Of a stretch of DNA of 64,000 nt, positions 39,033 to 52,400 are shown in pieces. How positions within the stretch are numbered: position 1 is the first letter of the stretch; each line of letters opens with the position of its first letter. The translations under genes were made by a program, and so were the position numbers. The notes beneath the pieces were generated by a model that had not been told where the DNA came from, did no database searches, and saw only the letters and a list, made by a program, of their open reading frames with translations. Origin of the DNA: Luscinia megarhynchos (Eukaryota > Chordata > Aves > Passeriformes > Turdidae); the NCBI GenBank assembly GCA_034336665.1, contig CM067565.1:84694858-84758857 (forward strand), in the 5' to 3' direction.

Positions 39033-39409
39033 ATTTCTTTATGATTTATGAGTGGGTAACAAAAATATGAGAACAGATGGAAAGTTTGACTTTTTGTTGT
39101 GTAAATTAAGTGAAAAAAAATGTATCACAAATATTCAAGTAAAGCACATCAAGCATTATCAGCTACACTCAGATTATCACCCCCAAAGCAATGCCCTGCA
39201 TTTCTTCCTTTACCTAAAAACTTCACTTTTATTACCATAGAATATAGTTATCTGAGCAAGTGAACAGTGCCTATTTATCTTGTGAGCTGATTGTTTTTCA
39301 TGTCTAGTCAGCACTGTCAGCAGATTTTCTAATAAATTCCCATTGCTGGGGACTGAAGACTTTGAACAAATGCTCTCCATATAACACACCTGACAAACAA
39401 GTAACTCAC

Positions 39410-39527
39410 CATCAGTAGCTTGAAGGCTGTACGTCAGGCCCAGTGCCAGGTAACCCTTTGCTAGGGACTCTCCAGCATTCTCACCCAGGTCTATCACCAT
39501 TTTAGCAAAGTGCTCCCCTTCTTCCAG
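39410..39527 (-). CDS. TTC7A: TTC7A internal exon, segment residues 110-149
   Basis: This 118-base exon starts in phase 0 after a CTTTTGCAG acceptor and ends one base into an Ala codon at a GATG|GTGAG donor. It encodes [19 protein letters not shown], which is helix B of a TPR begun in the previous exon, then [20 protein letters not shown], which is helix A of the next. The [15 protein letters not shown] string is shared by TTC7A and TTC7B as recalled, so it marks the family rather than the paralogue. The open frame runs on past the donor for a few codons, but the splice phase matches the next exon exactly, so the donor at 39409/39408 is the likely boundary. Confidence 0.97.
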
Positions 39528-42500
39528 CTGCAAAAGAGGTAGGTTGAGATTTACAGGCGTTTCCTCTCTACTCCAATAAAATTTACCATTAAGCTTACCT
39601 GTAAGTGATCTGAGAACCATTCACACAAGGGCTTTCAGTGATCCCAGTGAACACTCATAAAAAGGAGAATGTATAAGATGAGATTAGCAGACCTTGCTGC
39701 ACATGCACAGTTGTGAGAAAAGTTTGGGTTTTGTACCCAAAACTCTTTCCAGATGTTTAAGATTAATCAAGGACACTATCTTATTTTATAGTTCCCTTCA
39801 GGCACACTTCAATCATGCAGTCTTAAATGCAAATGCTGGATCAGCTGCACTACTTATATGCTATCCTAGTAGGGCACTGAAAGGTCTAATAGGTTTCTTC
39901 CTTCAAAGGAAGACCACTCCATTTCACTGTCTGATTTTTTTAAACCTTACTAAATTTTATTTTCTTTTAAAACATTGCAAGAGTAGAACAAGAAACCACT
40001 AACTTCACTGAAAGCTCTCAGCTGCTGCTTGCAGTTCTGCTGCCACAAGGATGTAGAACTTTTAGGACACTAATTTTGATCTGAACTAAGACACTACCTT
40101 GGCAGCTCTTGCTGCACTAGCCACTTTCTGCATCTTGTGCAAAGACACAATTTCCTTGAAAATACGTTTTATATTATAGATAGCAATTGGAGGAGAGAGC
40201 AGTCACAATCTCTCAGGATCAGCCTCCAAAATTATTAAATAAGCTGGTCTCTTCTACATCATCACAGAGTGCTCCCCACAACCTTCCTTTCAACACATAC
40301 CTATCAGCATCCGTAAAATCTGAGTTAATGAAATTTTAAACAAAAAGAGTAAGTTAAATATTTTATTACAAAATTGAGTGTTTCGCATTTCTAAGTTTAA
40401 ACTCTCATTAACATCACTCACCCATTTTAAGTAGAAAAGACTAAGACCTGTACACTGTATATACCTTGAAAAGTGTAGGCTGGAGAGACATTGCCAAAAC
40501 TTATAAGTAATGCCTGAAAGGCAGAGCCTACAGGAAGATCTCATTTCTGTACAAGACAGTGTGCAGAGCCTGGCACCCATAATCAGAGTCATTCCTAATC
40601 AAGAAGCAGACACCATTACACTGTCTGTAGTAATCCTCGTTTTGGAAACTTCTGTTACATCACAACTGACTTTATGGGATGAGGTTGCTTAATTTTGAGA
40701 AATTACCTTTTTTGTTTGAAATCCAGCTAGTTTAGGCAAGTACTGTGGGCATGTGCCCTCTTAATACTCAGCTTTGTCAGACTTCAGCACCTCATAGCTC
40801 CTTAATATCTAAAATTACTCATTCATAACAATCTGGAATTAAAATGCAGCAGCAGACAAGAAATTTACCTTCTGCAGTGATCTGTTAATACACTACCTAT
40901 GAACATAATCTACTTGACTTGATGTAGCATCCTGTCAATGGGCCTCCTAGTCACACCACTTGAAAACATTCAGGTGACAACATTAACTAATGGCTTCATA
41001 AACAAACAACCTGGGATTTATTAGATGGTATCAAACATAAGATTTTAACATAAGCCTGAAGAAGGGTTGAAAAGTGAAGAAAAGTGAAGAAGCAAATCTC
41101 CACTGCTTGGACTTCTTCCTCACTGACACAACTCTCTGGGGCCTCCCTAGAATTCAAATTAGATGTAGAACAATTGTTCCCCAATTTCTGAAACCTTAGA
41201 TCAGTCAGTCCAATGACCAACACATATGTCATCATCAAACCCTTTTCTGAAAGCACTATGAAAGCACTGGTGTTGCTCATTGCCCTGTCAGCTGTGACTG
41301 TGGAAGCCACTGACACGGGAACACCTCCTGTGGAATACCTGCACTTGCCAATGAACTGCAAGGCCTCTGTCTGAGGGTATAATCCAAAGCCTACCAAAAC
41401 CACTGGAAATAGTCCCACCTACTTCAGGAATGTTCAGATAACACCCTTAAACTCTCATCTCATCAGGAAGACTGAGATTTGTTTCAGGATGTTTCTTAAC
41501 CTGACAGTAGCCCTACCAACTTCCCTGCCACATACTGAAATGTGTTCTGGATCAGAGCTTAGGACAATGGAAGTGGTCCCATGACTTGCCACATAGAAAA
41601 AAACCCCAAAAAACAGAACCCACAAATGAACAACAAAAAACCCTCTGACACAATGATAACTGAATTCTTCATCTCTCAGAAACTTTTATGTAAGACATGA
41701 AATCTCTGCAGCCTGAAAATTCATTATGCACCTCTTTGCCACCATAAACAGCTATATTCCCACTCTCTTTCTTCATTGTTTCTCCTCCCCACACACACTT
41801 TCATCCAAGAAGTCTCCATTAGATGAAGAAACTATACAAGGAATTCTAATGACTAGTGAACAAGAGTAGGGGTGGGTAGAGTGTATGGAAAAAAGATTAA
41901 ATGAAAAGCTGAAATGAAGACATGTAAAATTGGAGAAATTTTGCTCCATTGTTTGTCTGAGTGGTCACCTGATGGTAATTCCAGAATCTGACTGGAAATA
42001 CCTATACTACATAAATCAGTAGTGCACCATTCAGCCTCCCTGCCTGCCAGTTACCCAGGGCCACCTGTCAGTATCAGATTAATCTAATGAATGAATAATT
42101 AAAACCATAACTTTTCAGAGTGGCTGAAACAGCACTTCTAGTGCATTCTTGTAAACATTTATTCATACTAAGCACTAATGGCACTTTGACCAGCCACAAA
42201 GATTCTTATGAATGCAAACTTGGGTCAGCTGAAGTCTGCTTTGAAAATAAGCAGCTTCACAAACTCCAGCACAGCTGGTTCTGTTTATGAGAACATTTAC
42301 TTTTCCTTCTTACAGCACTCAGACACTTTCCCTGCCAGCCCTGCTGTGGCAGCCATCTGCCCCCTCTTCTCCCATTCTCCTACTCTTCAGTCATTCTGGA
42401 CAAGTGTAAAAAGCCAAGCCTTTCACTCACATCACCCACTGTGAGGTCTCAACTCTCCAGTGCATCAGTCTTGCAGATGGCCTAGTCAACTGTGAATCTG

Positions 42501-44533
42501 GAAAGTACTACCTGAAACAGGAATAACTCCTGTGGGACACACTTGGGGTAATCAGCTACACTCAAAGGACTACCAGATTGCAGTCTGAATAAAAGCTCCC
42601 TCTCCATACACCCAAGTGAGGGACCAGTAGTGAGCCTGGGCTGTGATTTGCCAGTAAAGCTGTGTCATGGGGGTCCTTAAGGATACAGGATGTCTCTAGT
42701 CTGTATTGTGGAGATGAGAAAGGGAGGAGGGAAGGACTACCATGTTATTCTCTTAGAAGCAACAAAAAACAAAGTCTCAAAGCCATCCCTCCAATCTGGC
42801 CCTTACTGTTCTAATATTTTTCTACATACTTTGCACTGAAAAGCTGGTGAAGAGAAGGGCAGCCTTCCAGGTTGCAGGGAGAAGTTCCCTACTCTAACAC
42901 CTGCATGGAAGAAAGAAAGCATGGGGGAAACATTTAAGAAGAAATTTCTGCATTTTGAACATCAGCTATATAAAGTGTCAGGAGGCACCTGGAACCACTA
43001 GCTAAGCAGCCCCTCTACCACACCAGGAAGAAAACACCTGGCACCTGGAGAGAGACAGGCTGCCAAACTGTGAAGTGACACCAATGAGATGCCAATACTC
43101 TAGGGTTGGGCTTTTTTTCCCCTTTCACTTTCTCCTTCACATTTGATAAAGAAAGAACAGTTGCTAGCTGTGCTATCATGAGGGATGTTTCCCTTGTTAC
43201 AGAGTGGCTGTTCCAGCCACCACTGTTATTTGGCCACAGGTTTTGGTGTGTGCTAAGCCAAGCCCGGAGGCACACTGACAAGGGAGTGGAGAACAGCAGG
43301 TGCTGTCCCCTGGCCTAATGCCACCCAGCTGGCGTCCAACTGCCACCCAGATTGTTTTTAGAAAAGCTCAAGCCTTACCTCACTGTATCAACAGCTTGCA
43401 GGACTAAGTAGGAATTGCACTTCTCACCAGCACACATTTAGAGTAACTAAGGACAAACAAATCAATGATGTACTGCAGGATGAAAACAGCACTTTATTGT
43501 GCCAAAAAAAAATGAGGAGCAGACCAAGGAAGAAGCAGGAAATACATTAAATGACACTGGACTTAGGACAACAGACAAGGTTAATGAAGCAGGTCGAATT
43601 TGGACACCAGTGACACTGAAGAGTACCCAAGCACTTAAGAGATTAAAATCCTACAGAATGTGTATCTACACAAAATTATACATGATGTTAACTAGTTGAA
43701 TCAACATCTTCTTACCATTTTCATTACACTGCACTGTAGCTGTAGAGACTAATTCAAAGAGGAGAATATAAATATTGTGAAATGAAAATGATAAGAGGAA
43801 AAATGCATAGGAAGAAAGTGGTCTATAAGGCATAATCTAAAGAAAAGGTTTTGTCCCACAGCTGTTTACAGCACACAAAGTCAAAAATGTTATCTATGTC
43901 AGAAAAAAAATTCTGTGCTTTCTATTGCTGGTCTAGTCAGCATTTGCTCTCTACATCATCACTGTTAGGCCCACCAATTTAGTCTGTGTAAACTCAGCCC
44001 CCAGCACTGAGGAATAATCAGGCCTTTCCTCCACTGTAGCTAGTGGCTTCACAAGGCAATGTAGAAGACAAAAAATAGAAGACAAAATTCTTGGTAATTT
44101 TTAATACCTAAAACCCATGGGATTGCCCTGAGAACAGCAGTGGTGATATCATCAAGAATGTCTTTTAAAAGACAGAAGAAACACCTAGTAGTTCCTTGCC
44201 CTTCCCTGTTTTCTCAGCAGCCTCTCACTTTGGTGATGCTGATCCTCTCAGATGTCTGTCAGCAGGCAGAGTAACTCCAGTAAATGGACCAGATTTCATC
44301 TTTTAATATTATTCATATTGCACTACGATCTAAGCATTTCCAGGCGACTCCAGGGCTCCTAAGTGACTGGGTGCAAGCACATGCACAGCATTTATTATCT
44401 ACAGTGGCAGGGTCAACAACAGACAGAAGGGGAGAGAAGCACTCTCTGATTAAGTGGTCTGTGAAAGTAATGAATGGTAGGCTGTTACCTCAGAAGTATG
44501 CAGCTCTAAATCTGCATCCTGCCCACCCCCCCG

Positions 44534-44547
44534 ACACACACACACAC
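44534..44547. repeat. CA microsatellite
   Basis: Seven CA-type units following a C-rich stretch; a short simple repeat. Confidence 0.9.
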
Positions 44548-45000
44548 TGTGATGTCCTGACCTCATGGTATGTCTTACTCAGTTTTTATGACACCATGTA
44601 TAGTCTGCCCTGGCCCAACACCATTTCTTCTCCCTTTCCCTGACTGCTGGCATGATCTCTGCCTTCCCAGCAAAGTGTTACAGCACAGCACTTTGCTGTG
44701 GATAGTAGTTCAGAGAAACAAGAGAAATATCTGAGGTACAGCATCATCCTGCACTGCAGCTTTTGCCATGGGACAAAGTCCCTTGAAAAACTCAGATGAT
44801 AATACTGGCATCATTTGATGCTACTCAAGTTTAGCACACCACCACTATTGCTATTGTATCAACAGTGGAGCAATGAAAATGATAAGAATATGCCTCATGT
44901 CTTCCTGCTTTTTGTCAGAGTAGAGTTCTAAAAGATTCAAGCCTAATCTAGGACTACAGTTCATTTTGTTCTATGTGTATTTACAGTATTTTCAACATGT

Positions 45001-45020
45001 CTCCATTGAAATCAATGGAG
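45001..45020. repeat. Perfect inverted repeat, 9-base arms
   Basis: CTCCATTGA, two bases, TCAATGGAG. The same motif (CATTGAAGTCAATGG) is a hallmark of a common reptile/bird repeat, so this is probably a repeat remnant rather than a functional hairpin. Confidence 0.6.
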
Positions 45021-45925
45021 TAAAAGGCAAAAGAAAGCATCAGGGTAACCCTAAATGCCTCAAACAAGGCTCCTAAAATGGAGAAATTCAGTATTTAATG
45101 CTTGCCTGTAGGAAGAAGTTCCAATTTTAGTATTTTCACAACACCTGCCATAAGAGGATCCTGGAGAACCTAGATTAGTAGTGAAATTAACAGTACTCTA
45201 CTATTAAAATATTAAAAACAACAACTCATACTGCAACTCAAAGTCACTGCCAAAATAGGCAAGTGAGCATTCAGCTGAGACCATGCCAGGGAAGGCTGAG
45301 TGAATTGAAAGAGGAAATTACAGAAAGCCTTTTAGTGAGCAGAGCTCTGAATTTATAGTGGAGCAAGGCAAAGCAACCCCAGTATGAACACATTCCAGTG
45401 CAAGCTACCTCAGCTCTTCTATGGAAATTTAAAACAATACTCTGACCTACAATAGTCAAAGACTACACAGTGCATTCTGGAAAGCTAAAAGACAGCTGGC
45501 TAAACACAAACTGGCTTTGTGTTTGCTTGATAGAATCATCCACATGCAAGCTCAGTAAACTGTTGTGCTGAAACCCCAGCAAGCTGGAAGGCTTAGCAGC
45601 ACATTGTCTCAAAAGTAATTCTGAGCCTACTACAAAAACATTTAAAACACCTGTGTAATGGTTTAGATACAATATAAAAGTTCCAACTTTGCTGTACAGG
45701 TCTGACTGCATCCTGACCATACAAATGTCGTTTACATATGTGCATTAGTTTTGAAGCTTTTCTGGTCCTCCAAGCCTACTGGCTTAAACTTTAAAACAAA
45801 CGAAGTACTGATTTATTATTTATCTATTATATTATTTACACTGGATTTTTTTAGTTTTGTTTTTGAAAACCTCTAACTCTGAAAAAGGTAGCCAAAAGAC
45901 TGCTTACACCACTCAGCTGTCTACT

Positions 45926-46015
45926 GCAGGCCCAATCCTGAAAGCTAGAGGTTGATGGGGCAGATCATCTCCTGATGTAAGCCAGCATGGTACTCCTAAC
46001 ATGCCAGTGGAGTAC
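45926..46015. mobile_element. Old amniote interspersed repeat fragment
   Basis: GGCCCAATCCTGAAAGC followed by GGTTGATGGGGCAGATCATC and TGATGTAAGCCAGCATGG resembles the widespread reptile/bird repeat that begins GGGCCCAATCCT and contains GATGTAAATCAGCAT. It is short and divergent; family not assigned. Confidence 0.35.
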
Positions 46016-48589
46016 TGCCAACTTTAATCAGTTAATGATCTAGTCATACTGCCACAACAGAAGCTGGGGGAGGCTCAGTTCTGCATCAGGCTCTGTTATG
46101 TATTGATTTGCATGGCACTGTATGAATGCATCCTCATTTTCACTTTGATTTGTTCTGCACTGAGAGACTATTTTATAGATGTGATCGGAGCATCCTCAAT
46201 GTTGTAAATCACTATAGTACATTTCAATTAATTTTCTGTTTTCCCTCCTCTTAAAGTGTGCTGAGACACCATGTACAAAGCCAGCAAAATGAGTTAAGTG
46301 ATCACTAGATTAATCATGAAAGAAACTGTTCTGTGCTTCTCATGACATTCTGTAATTATCCATCTGCATAAATGTTGTGTTTTGGTGTTCTGGTTTTTTT
46401 ATTGCTAGTAACTGAAAGAAGACTAAAGTACTGCTTGCCCATGGGCTATAAACAAACTGGCTACAATACTGCACCACACAGTAGACAGATGCAGGATATA
46501 AATTAGCTGTTTCATTTGGATAAATGGTGATCTGATTTCACCCTTTTCCTGCCTAGCCAGCATTCAAGTACATGGATATATTTTCTAATTGAAAAATTAA
46601 TCATATTTTATATGTTCTGAAAAGGAAGATGTATTTGAGTATTTGTAACTGCTAATATTTGTCCATTAGACTGTTCCTGTCCCATGTCTATCCTCCTTTC
46701 TATTTATACTGGCATTGATCAGCCTGTTCACTTCCAGTTTAAATTATTCAATTCTGATTTGATTGCCATGTAATTTAAATGCAAATAATTACTGTAAGGA
46801 TGACATTTAGAAAAACAGCTCTGCTAAGCAGGAAGGTCTTTATTAAGCACAGGAGTCTGGCAGTAATATCAGAAGCACCCCTTTGACTAAGATGTGGGAA
46901 CCAATCATTTCAGTTCTTTTAAAAGATGATCTGATTTCCCTTGGACTCCCCTTAATTAAAACTCTTCCATACCATCAAGTTTGCTATGAGGGTAAAGCAT
47001 AGGCCACTGACTGAAATGAAGAGGAGAGGGAATATTTTTAATTTGGTTTTAGTTCATAAGGCTGTGCTCTAGGTAACTGAAGTAAAATTACCCTCTTGTG
47101 AAATCATGATTTTATTTCATAATACCTCCCAGTTCTGAGGGCCAGGGCCTGACTGAACAATACTGAAAAGCATTTCACACAATAAAAAAGCAGTACATTG
47201 AAGAAAAAACCCTCTTATTTTGAAACAGTCAAAACAAGCTCATTTTTCCCTTCTTCCCTTGCCTTTCCTACTTTTTAGGGTTAGCCAGTTGTTTTATCAG
47301 ATCTGTCATGTATGAGAAGCCTGGACATACTGGATTGCCCAAGCTGGAATTGAATTACAGTCTCTCTGTTTTTTCAAAGTAACGAGGTATTTTTATATGC
47401 TAGCTGTGCTTTGAAAACTTCATCAGACATACTAAGAACAGCATCCAACACAGCTGTAATGCCTCACTTTCACACTGTTTTAACATCTTGAATAATCCTA
47501 AAAACCTTATTTAGTTTATTTTAAAAAATAGCATTCATTGTGAATGTTTTTTGTATCACTGAATGACTTCCAGCCTTCAAAATTTAGAGACTGAGCTATG
47601 GGTACACGAGAGTTAAATTGCTCCAAATGTAGAGCAGAAGTAGGTTGGGCAGTTCAGCAAGGATTCCCTCAGGTCCTCAGACTTGAAGATTTTTCCTAGA
47701 AAAAGATGCTGCCCAGTTTTTGCTGACTCACATATAAGCTTAACCATTATAGTTTGAACAGTATAGTTCATTCAAAAACATACATAACCAGACATCCTCC
47801 CTGGTGCTGGTGGTGTAAACGAATACAACTCAAGTTTAGCTGAACAGCAGCTTTCATCAGACAGGGATGTCGAAGGGGGGGAGGCAGGGTAAGAGGAACA
47901 AAACAACAGCAAATTGGCTTCTACAGCTTTTCACCATGATCTGTGCAGATTCTTCTGGTATTTTCTTTCATGTGTTCTTACATCTGTGTTTTACTTCTAT
48001 TTAACAATTGTAATCCTTCACTGACTGCAGGGACACCTCGTGGTGAGGACAGGTGAGAACAGCAGGCTGCCATTCAGTTAATTAAACCAAGTACAGAAAG
48101 AGTGACAGATGTTTCTGCTCCTTCAGATAATCAGAATTTCACGGGCACCAAATTCCACTCCCACTCTGCTTCTGGGGCATACATTAACACATCCAAAACA
48201 CAAAACACTGACACAGCAACTTCAAGAACAAGAGGACTGAGTTGTCCAGGAGACCTGAACTATCTAACAGTCCACTGATAGAGCTATTAACTTGTGTCTT
48301 CCAGGGGCTACAAGAGTGGCTGATTCAACGTGACACTCAGTTGAAGCAGCAGTCCTGAGAATGGCTGTTACAGCTTTCCCCCACTCCTCCTTTCTTCAAC
48401 GTGCCAGCAAAATACATCTTAATGACTCACTGCAAAATTTCTTGAAGGGATTTTCATTTTTTGTAAAAGACACGCATGTGTATATGATTTTTAGCAGGGA
48501 TTCCCTTTCTCCCTAGTGCAACTACACTGTGGCACTGTCACTGCAGCACCTAATCCATTACATAATAAGAATTGCATCAGCTTGCTTAC

Positions 48590-48694
48590 CCAGTGCAGTG
48601 ACCCAATGCAGACCTTGGCAGCCAGAAGAGGAACGGTGGGATCTGTAGGTCGCAGTTTAGCACACTCTCTGAGCACTGACACAGCATATGCCGA
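48590..48694 (-). CDS. TTC7A: TTC7A internal exon, segment residues 75-109
   Basis: This 105-base exon (35 codons, phase 0 at both ends) has an acceptor reading CTCCAG above 48694 after a C/T-only tract, and a TGG|GTAAGC donor below 48590. It encodes [19 protein letters not shown], which is helix B of the TPR begun in the previous exon and includes the closing Pro, then [16 protein letters not shown], which is helix A of the next TPR. The intron upstream is about 10.7 kb and the one downstream about 9.1 kb. The reading frame continues directly into LEEGEHFAK in the following exon. The family match to TTC7A is strong and no odd residues are seen. Confidence 0.97.
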
Positions 48695-48870
48695 CTGGAG
48701 GAGGGGGAGAGAGGAGGAGGAAATAAAAAAGGATGATTAGACAATGCTGCTGAGAGTCCGTGCAAAATATTGCAGTGATATGTACACAGAAGTGCTATGG
48801 AGAAAAGAATCCCATGTCAGCAACAAGTCAGCAACCTTATTCCCACCTCCACATGCAGACACGTGTGTAC

Positions 48871-48886
48871 AAACACACACACACAA
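48871..48886. repeat. CA microsatellite
   Basis: AAACACACACACACAAAC; a short simple repeat about 180 bases upstream, in transcription sense, of the exon at 48590-48694. Confidence 0.85.
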
Positions 48887-49330
48887 ACATACTCTTCCCA
48901 CACTGAGAGGAAACATGTCAAAGAGGCAGCCCTGGCTGTGCACTTCACAAGAAACAGTTTCCTTAGCTATCTGGTTATTTTAGCTCTGCCCTCCCAATAC
49001 ACAAGAATTCTGTAGTTTTCCTTGCATATAATCATCTTCCAGTAAACCAGAAGGGATCATAAAGAGTTTATCCTCCAGTACATTCACATTTTAGGCCGAC
49101 TTCACTCACAGATGTTTGTTCAGCTAAAGTAATCTGCTCAATAGGTTGTTTTGTGTTTTCTCCAGTTCCAGAATATACAAGCAAGCAATTGGGACTCCAA
49201 TATATAAAAGGGTGGATGAGGATCAATACACTGTTCAGTGGGTGGCCCAAGGATGTGTTAGAAAGAAAGCCCATAAAACTCTTGCTGTCTTTCTGGTGTT
49301 AGGTTACCATTAATGAGGATGTTTTTTAGG

Positions 49331-49460
49331 ATTAGCACTTGTGTAGCCCTTTTGATCCAACGTGCTCTGCAAACACTGTGTTTTGCAGCACACATTCACG
49401 GCTGCCACATATCAGATGCTTTAAAGGGGAATGAAGAAAGCTCTGCTCTGAGGCAGTGAT
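49331..49460. mobile_element. Possible ancient SINE fragment
   Basis: ATTAGCACTTGTGTAGCCCT then TTTGATCCAACGTGCTCTGC then AAACACTGTG is close to the recalled TAGCGCCTTTCATC...AGCGCTTTACAAAC core seen in some old vertebrate SINEs. The remaining part is too worn to align by eye. Confidence 0.4.
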
Positions 49461-52400
49461 GAGAAGGCCGTGTCAGACAGTAAGAAGGTGACAGGAGTTA
49501 CCCTACCAGAGTCTCCCAGCACATTCCACCTGAACCACAGTTTGTCTTATGTTTAAACCTTCCTCACTACTGACCCTGATCCACTCAAATTTTCTCATGC
49601 TTAAGCTCAAGGGGAAGTTTTATTCTCTTGGAATTTCTCCTTGCATGCCTGGTTCCTCCCAAAGTCTTCCACACAGTCCCAAGACAAATTGTTCCTGCTC
49701 AGAAGCACATTAAATAGTCATGGCCTTTCTATATTACAGAAGAGCAGCAACAGAAGCTTCCAAAGTCAAACAATTTGCTACTCCCATCAGGTCCTGGGCA
49801 TCTCCTCCTGACCCCCAGGGGCTCCCCCTACCAGAACTCTGACCCACACAGGGTCTGGTGACTGCTGCAACCCCCTGCAGCAACACCACGGCTTCACATT
49901 CCCACTGTCCATCAGCACTTTCCCACCTCACACCACATCAAAGGGGGCTGTGCCTGCCAGCTCCTTCCTCCAGAGCTGAAGGTCCACTTCTTGCCACTGA
50001 ACTCAAAAGCTTGATTAGGAATTTGCTTGGAAGGGAACCTGGAAAAATTGAAAACCAGATGTACACCAACCATACCCACGTTAAGACAAAGAGGGATTTC
50101 ATAACCAACACAGCAGGGAGCAAATCCTCCTGCTTGAAAAGCTGAACAAGAACAGCAGCACACCCTATGTTCTTCAGGTTGCTCCCACTTATGTATAGCA
50201 TCAGGTACGATCACTAAAAGCAAGGAAACATTTGCTAATTTAAAATTCAAAATGTACAATTTGCCTAAAGCCAGAAGGAAGCTTGACTCAGACCAAGGAT
50301 GGAAATCAATAAACTTTTTCCTAGAGCCTGAACCATTCCTCCATCCCTCTCAGAAATGAAGAAGAGTAATTCAACCCTGAGGTACAGGAACAAACACACT
50401 GCTGTGCTCTGTTGCCACGAGGTGACTAGCATCCCTCAGAATGAACCTCCCTGAAACCTATTTGTTCAGAACAAGTGGTGTCTCAGGTTTTAGTGGCATC
50501 TTACTCCCCTCTCTCATGAAATGCACTGAAAGCAGCTGGTATTCCAAGAAGCACTATGGATGTATTGGAAATCCAAGCATAACCCCATAAAGGACCTAGG
50601 CTGGATATCATCTTTTTGCCCTCCTACCTATATTCCAGCCCCACAGGTGTGTCCAGAAAATAAACAAATGTGACAGCAGGACAACATGCACCGTGACAGG
50701 CAGCATATCTGCACTGAACCCCACCAACCCTTGTCACCTCACCATGCAAAAGTGAACTGCAAAGGCCAGGTATGTAAAAGGCCATACACTGTCCAGAGTC
50801 AACACCTGCAAAAACAGACACAAGCTTAACCCAGTGGTCATTTCTCAGCTCCCCACCAGCACTGCAACTGCAGGGAACACAGGAGGCATCTGGGAGCTGA
50901 TGGCAGATCTCCTGTGGGTCAGCACAACCAGCACTAGCACAAAGCTAAGCAGTGATAGGCCTGTCCTAATTTGGGCCAGAGCTGTAGGACGTACACCAGA
51001 AGAGAAGTGACACACCCATGTGTCGCCAGTTCCTCTTGAACTCTGCTCCCTCCCTGTCTGCAGGACAAGCCAGAACCTGCAGTAGCCTCAAAGCACAGAG
51101 CCCTTGCCATGTCTGTCCTGCCCCAGGCCTGCTCAGGAGGCCACTGCAAAGCAGTGAATGCTGCACAGGAGAAGGTCCCACCTTGTGTCTACACCCAAAC
51201 ACCTCAGGTGTCAACTCACTTCATTACATAGGCACTCGAGAGCTTCTGAACATGGATTTACATGGCATGTAAAGAGGCACAGTTTCCACACTGCTCCTAA
51301 AACATTTACCAAGTGATGTCATTTTAAAGAAGTTTATAAAATTTGCAACTAAACATATGGAGCAGAAGTGGTTTTAAGAAACAGGGTGACATGAAGCCTT
51401 TCTCCCTCAGCTGCATTTTAAAAATTCAAGAGATATTGTATAATTTCACCTTGAAAAATTTACTCAGCAGATATTTTATACAGATGATGAAAACATTAGT
51501 CAAGGAATGACAGGAGAAATATTATCCCACTCCCACAGTGACCTTACTTAGGGAAGACTGGCATGACATGTAATATCAAGGTTTCTTACAGATACTAATT
51601 ACAGACATTAATAGCCAGGAAAAAAATATCAAGCCCTCATTATTGAATACAGATATAATTGGTTTGTAAAAATATTTAATATGAAACAGTGTTTATGCAA
51701 CATTGAAATAATCTGGTAATTAAAATGTACATATTCTTTCACTTAGTGTGGGTGGACCAAGCAGCCAAGTGTATTGTTTGTGAGATTCACTGCATGGCAA
51801 TAATAATTTGATTTATTGGTGAGGCATGTTTTAAGAAGAGCAGAAATTTAATTCCAAGTGAGTACATGCTTTCCACTTAGGATTCTGAGCTTCAGAGGGG
51901 CTCACTGAAATATAATAATTCAAGCCAGGATTTATGCTGTTTCTACTTAACTTGCTAATTGCTGGATTATAATGATTGCACTAGAACCAGTTCCCAAGGA
52001 CTTCAGAAAACTAGGTCTCATTTGGCCTCTCATCTAGAGCAAGGAAGCTACTGGGGAAGAAGAAGGATGGAGAGACACTTTCCCCTACATAATTATGGCA
52101 GTCATGGTTTTGAATCCTATAAGGGAGTAAAATGTAAAGAAAAACAACTATCCAAACACAGAACAGAACTCCCACTCCCCATTTACTAATTCAATAAGCA
52201 TACTCCTCAAAGATGCTTGCACGTGAGCAGAAGAGAACCAAAAACATCCTACAGTTAATTTTCTTCCTTTTCCAAATGGCTTGAGAGAATTTGCCATCAG
52301 TTATGGTAAACTCATAGATGCTGCCCAAATGCTGGTTTTCCCAGGTTTCTCCAACACAATTTCCATTCTTTCCCCTCCTTTGCTTTCCCACCATCCCAAA

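Larger units (their letters stand above)
34104..39409 (-). other. TTC7A intron (about 5.3 kb)
   Basis: Intron between the exons at 39410 and 34103, GTGAG to CTACAG. It holds a short GT microsatellite (34211-34229), the longer CR1 piece (35240-35665), a plus-strand exon-like open segment (36928-37186) and a MIR-like fragment (38900-39032). Confidence 0.9.
39528..48589 (-). other. TTC7A intron (about 9.1 kb)
   Basis: Intron between the exons at 48590 and 39527, GTAAG to TTTGCAG. It contains a CA microsatellite (44534-44547), a perfect inverted repeat at 45001-45020, an old repeat fragment at about 45926-46015 and an AT-rich block at about 46560-46815 with homeobox- and octamer-like sites. A plus-strand open frame at 43499-43699 has no recognised product. 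Confidence 0.9.

Noticed and set aside
43499..43699. Plus-strand frame encoding KKNEEQTKEEAGNTLNDTGL and on
   Set aside because: A-rich DNA gives Lys/Glu-rich frames readily; no splice sites or similarity support it.
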